A stretch of 64,000 nucleotides of DNA. Origin: Pisaster brevispinus (Eukaryota; Echinodermata; Asteroidea; Forcipulatida; Asteriidae). The notes below the pieces were generated by a model, which saw only the letters and a program-made list of their open reading frames with translations, ran no database searches and was not told the origin of the DNA. The translations under genes were made by a program, and so were the position numbers. Below are positions 56,051-64,000 of this stretch, one piece after another. The stretch spans positions 7,322,958-7,386,957 of the forward strand of contig JAMKCF010000003.1 in NCBI GenBank assembly GCA_023634235.1, given 5' to 3'. Within the stretch, counting starts at the first letter, position 1, and each line of letters starts with the position of its first letter.

Positions 56051-56950
56051 CATTGATCTCCATTAATATTGACTGGATAATAAAGCCCATATGTATCAAC
56101 GCGCGCATTTTTTGAGGGGTTTAAAAAATGCAAACGCAGATTCGTCACACCATTTTGTAAGCAACGCAAACGTATGAAGTTTGGTGCTGGAGCAAAGTTT
56201 CTTGCACCCAAACTTACTCGTTTCTCCTCATTTTTTTAACAAGATGTGACGAAAAATTAATTTAACCTAAAGAAATTGAATAAAACACAATGGAGCATGT
56301 GGAGTGAAGTGTTGCGCAGCTGTAGGTTGCCAGAGCGCAAGAACTACAAATGTTCAGAAAATTGGAGTCTCCTTTCACAAGTAAGTGCTTATAGTTATAT
56401 AGTCTGCAAAGAATAACGAGCGTTGCTAATTATGTGCTTAAATGCATCCATGACACTGACGCTGACGGTAGATTTTTCTGAGGCCTCCTCACGAAACTAC
56501 TTTTTTAAATGTACTATTACTAATATTAATATTATAATTAATATAATATTATAATAGACAGGGGATAGTAATAATATCCAGCTTAGGGACAATGGTATTG
56601 TTTCATTGATTTCAAGAAAACCTATTGATTTTGTGAAGTGGCCAGCAGTCGCAAGACGCAGAATACTAAAATGAGGGGATTTAACATCGCAGATTTCGCT
56701 GCGTAAATTCTATAGATGGCACCACCCAAATCTTAGCGCCAGCAGAACAGGAAGAACAATAATGTAAACTGGGAAAAAATACCACTCTGTAAATGTACAC
56801 GTTGTTTTGGACAATCATTGATGTGTATTTTCACACGAATCATGAAATAAATGCGCATTTACGTACAACTCAAGGATGCTCAGAGAGAGCTAATTACAAC
56901 ATGTTTGAGAGCCAGCGGCAGAGGCAAACGACAAACGAAGACGGTTACCT
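56051..56950. mobile_element. Partial second copy of the MULE-like element's left part
   Basis: Same orientation and about 90% visual identity with 49331-50205, starting at the same end (CATTGATCTCCATTAATATT then GACTGG). It carries the same landmarks (AATGCAAACGCAGA, TGAAGTGTTGCGCAGC, GCCAGCAGTCGCAAGACGCA, GAGAGCCAGCG). It breaks at about 56950, where Helitron-like units begin. Confidence 0.85.
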
Positions 56951-57437
56951 GGTATAGGTTAAATGTTATCATCTCTGTGCAAAAGTTTGCTCACAGACCT
57001 ATAATCTGATGTAAAGCTTTCGGTGGAATGATAAGTAGTTATTGAGATATGAATTTTTAAAATTTTCAACTTCCGGTTTGAACCGGAAGTCAAGGTCAAA
57101 TGGAGTCTCACTTTGTGAAGCATTTGTTTATTGTTCAAAGCCCTTTGTGATCATGTATAGATTGAAAACATCCATCTTGTGGGGTTCAGGAGTTAAGAAT
57201 TTTACAAATATTAAAGTTTGATTTAATGAACCTTAGTACCTGATGACATCATCATGATGTAACTGAAGCGGTTTCATCTCCTAATGACTATCTAACTATG
57301 TGAAGTTTGAAGATTGAGTGAGCTTGAAAAGTGTGTATTTTTTTGTGGACATTCGCAGGGGAAAAGAAGAAGAAAAAGTATGAAGAAAAAAAGTACAAAA
57401 ACAAGGGATGTTCCAGGCTAATTGCCCGAACACCTTA
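56950..57437 (-). mobile_element. Helitron/Helentron-like element, 5' end with one full unit
   Basis: On the minus strand it starts AAGGTGTTCGGGCAATTAGC then CTGGAACATCCCTTGTTTTT, the family's 5' hairpin, at 57437. It runs to a unit with GACTTCCGGTTTGAACCGGA then AGTTG near 57069-57092. It is directly adjacent (three bases) to the 3' end of the next element at 57441. Confidence 0.75.
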
Positions 57438-57440
57438 AAA

Positions 57441-59490
57441 CTAGACCTAGGTTTTCATTACAACAAAAACAGTGTTCAACATTCCGTTGGTTCAAAAATT
57501 AGTAGTTCAATTCAAAACTTAGATCAGCTACATTTAGCTCGCTAGGGTATGTACAGTTGTGTAATTGTGTACAAAGCCTTGAAAACTGTAAATAAAGGTG
57601 AAACGTCAGTAGTGAATTGCCTACTTTTTGGATATATCAAATACCAGCTTGGGAATACATGCAAGGTTTCAGCTTGATTGCCCCTGTTGTAAAACGATAC
57701 CTTTGTGGTTATATAACGTAAAAGTTAATGACGTCATGAAGGCGTCACTCCATATTTTTTGCATATACATTATACAACCTCCCAAGCCTGCTGCGAGAAG
57801 AATTTTGATTGTACCTTGTTTTGTTCTCAAGAAATGTAATAAGTGGTCAAAATTTGAAAAAGCATTCAAAATAATATTATGACGTCACATCCTATTTGTG
57901 CAGTAAACATAGTTGTCTAACAACATACCAAGTTCCAACTTAATCAAACATGTGGTTTTGGTAGATACACAACTTCAAAAAGTGCGTATTTAATGTAATA
58001 CCATGTGACCCGTGATGATATCACACTATTCTGTATAAAAGTTAGTATAAAACCAAATTTGAAACAATTACCAAAATCTTCACCACAAACATCAAGTAAA
58101 AGTGTATTTTGAACTGTTTAAGCCTGCCGCTAGAGGGCGCTCTTGGGTTTTATGTTGACACTGATGCTATGTTTTTATACTTGACCCTTGCCGGACACTA
58201 TCATCATTAAAAGCAACTCCAAACAATTTACCAATTTAAGATTACAAAGCACTTCCAGTTTCGACTAGGAGTAAAGGTCATGGGGTCACAGTCTGTGTAA
58301 GATCTAAAGAGTACCTCAAGAGCTTTCATATCACGCAAAGATTATTTCTGTTGCTATTACGATTCTCAAGATGAATGTTTTAAACATTTAAAATACTAAC
58401 GTTTTTAAATTTTAATTATCATCGACGTCATCATCACAAAACAAGTGTTTGTTTTATCTAAACACTACTGGTTAAGTACATGGCAAGTTTCAAGTCTGTA
58501 TGACCTTTACTTTTCTTGTGAAACTTACAAGTTCAAAGATTCAGCAAAAGCGCAGCGCAAAACTATTGCAACATACACTGACATAGCACGGCTACGTGAT
58601 TCAGGAAAAGCATAGCGCAGGAGACTAGTGCAGGGCTGAACAGGAGACTATGCTGACACCGACATTCAGCAGGTCACGTGTTTGTCTTCTCAGTTTATGC
58701 CATATACATAAAATGTACACCACACTGAAACACGCTCATTGACATCTCTGTGTATTGTGTTATTGGGCCTATAGAGATTATCGACTTTGTGTAGTAGCAT
58801 CAACCAAAGCAAGAATTTCTTCTTAAGTATTACCAATCAACAAATAAAATTTATACTGTACTACAATCATTTAAAGACTAACCTGTAAGAACAATTTGAA
58901 GAAATTGGTCACGTGACTGAAATAAAACTTTCCAGTGGTGTAAGTTGTGACCATAGTTAGTTACATGTACATTTAAAACTTGAACAAATTCTGATGTACA
59001 ACTTCGGAGATAACAAAATAATTATTTTACTGACCCATGTACGTTTTCTGCGATGACAAATTTATGACATCACATACGTTATTTTTGAAATGCTTATGAG
59101 TTAAACAGAACTACGTCCACTGACACCATGTTCAAACTCTCAACCACTTTGGCTCTAGAGCTGATATTAGCTCCTGATTAGGGGTTTTTCACTACAACTT
59201 CCACTTTCTCCCAGAAGTGAAGGTCAAATGGGGTCACACTACGTGTAAGATGTGTGCAAAACGTCAAGAGGTATCATACTGTGCAAAGACCATGGATGTA
59301 GCAATTATGGTTCTTCAGATTTTAACAAAAAAAACTAAACGTTGATTTAATTGAATACGTCATCATCCAAAAAAGGTTACGATTCTGTCTATACTAACTT
59401 GGTCCAAGTACATGGTAATTTTCAAGTCCCTACGACCTTAAATTTTTGCGAAATCTTGCAGAGAAGGTTCAGGGATAAGACAGTAGAAAA
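57441..59490 (-). mobile_element. Helitron-like element(s), subfamily B
   Basis: The minus-strand 3' terminus at 57441 is GAACACTGTTTTTGTTGTAA, TGAAAACCTAGGTCTAG, a stem-loop followed by CTAG. The interior holds several diverged units with 'gtgtaagat.t', AAAGGTCATGGGGTCACA (58276), AGGTCAAATGGGGTCACACT (59221), TTGCCGGACACTA and TGACGTCA words. It shares blocks with 17600-18150 and, inverted, with 25380-25830. The 5' end was not found; there may be more than one element. Confidence 0.6.
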
Positions 59491-59504
59491 CAAAAAAACA
59501 ACAA

Positions 59505-60400
59505 ACTAAACATACAGTGTTTGTAAACAACAAACACACAGGTGTTCGTGAGTGATGCCAGATTGTGATTGAATGAACTGGTGACGACATTTTACCATAT
59601 GATAGATAGATAGATAAAATGGTTTATTAATAAACTGTCCTCGCAGCACAAAAGCTGAATTACAACAATTTTACATTAATTTACAAAAAAAGACAAATTG
59701 AAATTAAATAGGAGGCAGATTGGTAATAAAAAAAATAGGTGGAATAGTTAAGCCACTCCCCTAAATTTAAAAACATTGCACATTGAAATTAAAATTAATT
59801 TAACTCAAATATGGTGTGGTAATAAAAAAAATATAAAAACATCAGACAAGAATGGAAAACGCAATGTCTGGTTCAGAAGTTAGATTGTTTTCCAATTTAA
59901 TACTTCAACTGCCAGTTTAAACTGGAAGTCAAGGTTGAATTGGGTCACACTTTGTTTAGCGTTTGTGAAGACAATTACGATGATTTATATATTGTAAAAA
60001 TCTAATGTTTGGTTAAGAAGTTATTATTTTTTCGGATAATAAATATTACCTTTCGGTTTGAATCGGAAGTCAAGGTCAAATGGGGGTATAATTCTGTGCA
60101 TCGTTTCTTCACTTGTTACACACCTTCCCAATGATGCATAGATTGTCAAAAACCCAATGTGTGGTTCAGAAGTTATGCTTTTTTGAAACATTAAATTTCG
60201 ACTTCCGGTTTGAACCGGATGTTAAGGTCAAACGGCTCACATTTTATGCAGCACGTGTTTAATTTACCAAGACCGTTCAGACAACGTATGGATTGTAACA
60301 TTCCAATGTGTCTGTCATTGATGACATCATCAAATTACACGCCGTCCTCTTGTGAAAAATAAAATCGTACATATTATTTGAAAGGGCAGAGTCAAAGGTT
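59505..60400 (-). mobile_element. Helitron-like element, inverted copy of 30690-31329, with an insertion
   Basis: The 3' terminus (minus) is CACGAACACCTGTGTGTTTG, TTGTTTACAAACACTG, TATGTTTAG at 59505, where the usual CTAG has become TTAG. Units then match 30690-31329 in reverse, including CAAGAGGACGGCGTGTAATT. Dyads ACTTCCGGTTTGAACCGGAT lie near 60201 and related words near 59905 and 60055. Confidence 0.75.
59600..59858 (-). mobile_element. Short LINE-type insertion with (TATC)n tail
   Basis: Absent from the matching copy near 31240. On the minus strand it ends ATAAACCATTTTATCTATCT then ATCTATC, like the 3' tail of a 5'-truncated non-LTR element. The body is A/T-rich and not otherwise recognised. 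Confidence 0.5.
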
Positions 60401-61460
60401 GGTCCTTTTCTGCTTGCATTTTCTCTTACAATAAATGTCATACGAATCACTGAAGCAGGTGAACATCTCAGTGAAACTTCGTCTTCAATTCCATATTCAA
60501 CGTTAAACCATCAGAAGGGCGAAAAGGGAAACGATTTGACGCCAAACATAGCACAGGTTGAGAGGAATTCATTTCAGCAGCATTGCGCCATTGATAAGCT
60601 TTCGTTAAAAGTTCGATGAACTGTGACATGTCCAAACGTGCACAGAAATCATGCCATACTTCTAGCCTTTAGTGAAGGCGCACGTGGTACTGTAGTAAAC
60701 ACAGCACAGCTTGTCGCAACTGTTGTTACGTTGGTCTGATTTCGTGCTGCTTTATATTAATAGGCAGCAAGCGTCTTGACATAAGGCTAGCTTCCACTCC
60801 GTTGCACTGGAATCAGTCGCGAGTAGTATGCCACATGCCACGTTAGGTATTGGATCGAAATTTTGAAATTTTAATGGCCAATTTCACTTAGAAATATATC
60901 TCAGGTCTTATGGGGGTCACCCTTTGAATGTGATTTGTATAATTCGGCCGGAGCTTTTTTATGGTGCAAGTACCTTACATGTAGCATTTATGGTTCTCCG
61001 ATTATGATTTTTAAAAATATTAAACGTTGATTTATTGTTATGACGTCATCGATGACGTCATCGCACCAAAACAATTTTGGTGTCATATACATACTGCAAT
61101 CTATATACACAGTAAGTTTCAAGACAAAACCCTTCTTGGTTTATGAGAAATGAACGTTTGAAATCTGAATTTTGAACTTCCGGTTTCAACCGGAAGCAAA
61201 GGTCTTATGGTGTCACATTGTGCATGTGATTTGCATAACCTGGCAAGAGCTTTTTTATTGTGCAAGTATCTTACATGTGGGTCACTCCGTGTCAAATCAA
61301 CCAATGCGGTTGCAGGTCACCTCTCAGATTTGGCTGAAATTCATTTCTAATGTTCATCTATGTGTATAATGAGCATATGCAAAAAAGAAAATCCCAACTC
61401 CAAGTCGTTTCAAAATTAAGGCCCCTTAAAGTGGGCGTGGCAACCCCCCTTTCAGTGAAC
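60400..61460. repeat. Unassigned stretch with one Helitron-like unit
   Basis: 60420-60900 shows nothing recognisable. 60900-61260 has a unit with GATGACGTCATCGATGACGT then CATCGC, and GAACTTCCGGTTTCAACCGG then AAGCAAAGGTC near 61177-61203. GGGTCACTCCGTGTCAAATC at 61278 is also related to 15978. Confidence 0.5.
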
Positions 61461-61462
61461 GC

Positions 61463-62149
61463 GATTTGCGACAATGAATATTTTGCGTTTTGTAATGCGC
61501 TTAAACACGCCTTTAAAAAAAGATATAAAGCTATAAATTGGTACCTAGGGTGACTGTCACCCAAATAGCTCAAATCTGGCCTCAAAACAAGAGTATCTCA
61601 TCCCCTTTTCTCTCTACAGGCTGCTGAAAACACTAATTTAATCTGCCGAAAAAAATTAATTTCCATATTCAGACCCCCCTCATACTCACAATTGATAGTT
61701 TGAAAAGCTTGATATTGCTATTTGTATTATATCTAGGCACATGTGGTTATCCCCAAACAAGGATAGAGCCCTTCTTCATTCAATAAAATGTTTGCAAGGC
61801 TCCAAAGTTGGTTCTTGACCGAAAATATCAACAAAAAAAACACCGACACCAGTATTAAACTTAGACCATTTGTAGATACAGGTCAAATCTATATCTGGAC
61901 CAAATTTCGTTTTGGAGACTTATCTCCTTCATGGTTAGGCAACATTTTGAAATTGGGGTATTTTGCCCATTTACGGTTGCCACAGCAATGCATAAGGATA
62001 TGCATGTACATAAGGATATGCAATGCATAAGGATATGTTATGACATCATCGATGACAGTCACCCTAGGTACTAATTTATAGCTTTGTATCTTTTTTTTAA
62101 GGTGCGTTTAAGCGCATTACAAAACGCAACATATTCATTGTCGCAAATT
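61463..62149. repeat. Element with about 95-bp inverted arms
   Basis: The left arm 61463-61558 and right arm 62056-62149 are inverted copies (GATTTGCGACAATGAATAT, GCGTTTTGTAATGCGCTTAA, TATAAAGCTATAAATT, GTACCTAGGGTGACTGTCA). The 497-bp middle has no gene, only small repeats of AAGGATATGCA near 61990-62035. Confidence 0.85.
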
Positions 62150-62379
62150 GAATATTTGTGTAACGTTGTTACAAACTGTAGCTATCTGTTTTTGTTTTGC
62201 ATTTGATGGCTTTCCATAGTTTTCTTGAGCTGTGACGTTGCAAAAGAAAGGTCTATAGACCGACAGTGCCTTTGGAAATCAACGTCTGGATACCGTAATT
62301 TTGAAAGCACCCGACCATACCCAAACTATGGGCAAATTCCGCGAAAACGCAAGCAAAAACACAATTTTTTTTTCGATTC

Positions 62380-62445
62380 AAATGTTCTGACATCAACACT
62401 GACTCCGACAACACCCGAACACCTAAGTGTTTGTTTCAACAAACA
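62380..62445 (+). mobile_element. Helitron-like 3' terminus
   Basis: ACACCCGAACACCTAAGTGT then TTGTTTCAACAAACACT, a stem-loop with the family's CGAACACC lead-in, followed by AAAGCTCTA and T-rich sequence. The final tetranucleotide is not the usual CTAG. The start of this element could lie anywhere from 60.9 to 61.4 kb. Confidence 0.5.
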
Positions 62446-62631
62446 CTAAAGCTCTATTTTTTTTTTACTTTTGGAAATTATTCAATAAATTATTGCACTA
62501 AATTTCAACTGAAAAATAAATAAATAAAATGTGAGCAAACTTTGACATAAATAAGCCACTAATTGTATGTAAACAAAGTCATATCCAAAATCACCTTCAA
62601 TCTGTTGAAACTGTTTTATTATTAACTTAGG

Positions 62632-62830
62632 AACTCAAGCTTTGGTGCTTCTGATCAGTGTGGGTCGTGACACTTGTGTCCTTAAGCAAGACACTTAACC
62701 ATTGTTACTATATCCTTCGGATGGGACGTAAAGCTGTAGGTCTTGTGTGTACCATCAATGCACGTAAAAGACCCCAGTACACATTTAGCGATAAAAGAAG
62801 GGGTTTGCCCCGGTGTGTCTGGCAGAGCAT
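62632..62830 (+). mobile_element. SINE fragment related to 18222-18616
   Basis: It shares GCTTCTGATCAG, GACACTTGTGTCCTTAAGCA then AGACACTTAACCAT, CCTTCGGATGGGACGTAAAG, GCACGTAAAAGA, and AAGAAGGGGTTTGCCCCGGT. It lacks the tRNA-like 5' end and the GCGCTATATAA tail. Confidence 0.8.
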
Positions 62831-62858
62831 TTAACTTCAATCATTTTAAAGCTGCACT

Positions 62859-64000
62859 CTAAAGAGATGAAGGAAGGAGAAACCAGTACTTTTCCACCAA
62901 GTAGTTAAAACTAGTATGTCCGCCATCTTGCCGTTGACCAAACTTGGACAATAGGCCTACCCTTGTCCTGCACTCTGTAGGGCTATCTCTGCAGGAACTC
63001 TGTAACTCACTGCTTGCACTGCAAATTCCAAGTGGGGTCTTACCACTGCTAGATAAAGGCACTTTACAACTTCTAAACTGATCCACATGTATGCAAAAAA
63101 CTTCTCTTGACCATGCCCAGGATTCTGTTTGCCCTGCTGACAGCTGTTGCACACTGTTTGCTGGGTTTGAGAGAGGTATGAACAATTACTTCAAGGTCCT
63201 TCTCTTCCTCAACTGTCTGTAAAACACGACCTCCCATTTGGTAGTCTTGGTGTAAGTTTCTCTGTCCAAGATGCATGACTTTACATTTATCAGTGTTTTA
63301 AACAACATCTGCCTGTCCTGTGACCAACTGTCCAGATTATTAAGATTGTCCTGAAGTTTCATGGTGTATTTCACAGAGTCTACAATTCCAAATAACTTTG
63401 TGTCGTCAGCAACTTTGAGGATCGAGGACTCAATTAGGGGCCTACTGTATCTATGTACATGTATTTCAACTAAATCAAGAATAAGACCGGCCCAAGTACC
63501 AAGCCTTGTGGGACACCACTGGTAACTGCTAACCAACTTAATTTCGCTTCATTTACCACCACTTGTTGACTTCTATTTAATAGCCAGTTAGTTATCCACT
63601 GCCAGACAGCTCCACTTTGGACATCAGCCATAGGTGTCGGACCTTGTCAAAAGCCTTTTGGAAATTGAGGTAGATAACATCAACAGGTGCTCCAGAATCG
63701 ATGGAGGCTGTTACTATTTCTAAGTACTGCAGCAAGTTGGTGAGGCAAGAACACTTTCAAAGAAATCCACGTTGACTAGTCCTCAGTAGTTGATGTTGGG
63801 TTAGGTGCTCAATGAGGTTGTCTCGCATTGATTCCATCAGTTTACAGAGTTGTGATGTGAGATTGACAGGTCTACAGATGGCAGGACCTTTTAGGGCCTT
63901 TCTTGTAAAAACAAGAACAAACTTACAAAAAAATTACCGCTTTGTTCGAAATCCGTACAGTATGTGTGTCAACTTGTGTTGGTTTGTCAAGGACTGTATA
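62859..64000 (-). mobile_element. LINE reverse transcriptase fragment, runs off right edge
   Basis: Minus translation gives RPVNLTSQLCKLMESMRDNL (63870-63810), YLNFQKAFDKVPH (63680-63640), then LKVADDTKLFGIVDSVKYT in place of YADD (63430-63370), LNNLDSWSQDRQMLF, RNLHQDYQMGGRVLQTVEEE (63265-63205), LKPSKQCATAVSRANRILGM (63180-63120) and RPHLEFAVQAVSY (63030-62990). This is the RT and thumb of a CR1/jockey-type LINE. The second catalytic motif lacks its Tyr (V-A-D-D). Frameshifts near 63190 and 63540. The endonuclease would lie beyond 64000. Confidence 0.85.

Larger units (their letters stand above)
55774..64000 (+). other. PRKRIP1 intron 1 (presumed, right end open)
   Basis: If the gene is intact, this whole stretch is intron. 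It holds a partial MULE-like copy, at least four Helitron-like elements, a SINE piece and a LINE. No exon with the PRKRIP1 core motif was seen on the plus strand. Confidence 0.5.

Noticed and set aside
61350..61585. Overlapping ORFs on both strands across an inverted arm
   Set aside because: The reading frames are by-products of the inverted repeat and are not preserved in the other arm.

Overview
This window is AT-rich animal nuclear DNA. It contains spliced genes with GT-AG introns, almost no long open frames, and many transposon remnants. The repeat types (L2/CR1-, RTE- and DIRS-like retroelements, tRNA-derived SINEs, Helitron-like elements) and abundant TACATGTA-type words suggest a marine invertebrate deuterostome such as an echinoderm or hemichordate. 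That assignment is an inference; no species-diagnostic gene was found.

Two host genes are readable. The 5' half of GLE1 (mRNA-export factor) lies on the minus strand. Seven exons (37848-37928, 33961-34175, 18976-19078, 9494-9703, 7734-7807, 1970-2139, 1483-1596) join in phase into about 322 codons with no stop. They cover the N-terminal motif and the coiled coil. The C-terminal half lies beyond the left edge. The first exon of PRKRIP1 lies on the plus strand at 55633-55773 and ends at a consensus splice donor. The two genes are divergent, about 17.7 kb apart.

Nearly everything else is mobile DNA. 1-1200: RTE-type LINE. 2830-4620: DIRS-like retroelement. 5060-6374: LINE pieces. 11690-17155: decayed multi-exon gene of a dispersed, probably transposon-borne family, with a 28-bp x 27 array beside it. 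18222-18616: SINE. 19236-25830: Helitron-like element split by a 5.66-kb TIR element that itself holds a Tc1-like transposase remnant and another Helitron-like copy. 26409-26969: piggyBac-like MITE. 29153-30002: Harbinger-like MITE. 30690-33519, 40720-42900 and 56950-62445: arrays of Helitron-like elements. 34650-36545: LINE with a hAT-like MITE inside. 42905-46480: nearly full-length L2/CR1-like LINE. 38140-38595 and 46806-47150: two copies of one SINE, each hit by a different MITE. 49331-52787: possible MULE-like element holding a hAT-like element. 62859-64000: LINE reverse transcriptase.

The most notable theme is the Helitron-like family. It carries palindromic CCGGAAGT pairs beside AGGTCA half-sites and TGACGTCA-type words in many copies, several of them in GLE1 introns. 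Many nested insertions have readable target-site duplications, so a relative order of insertion can be worked out. No CRISPR array, rRNA, intact tRNA gene or intact transposase was seen.
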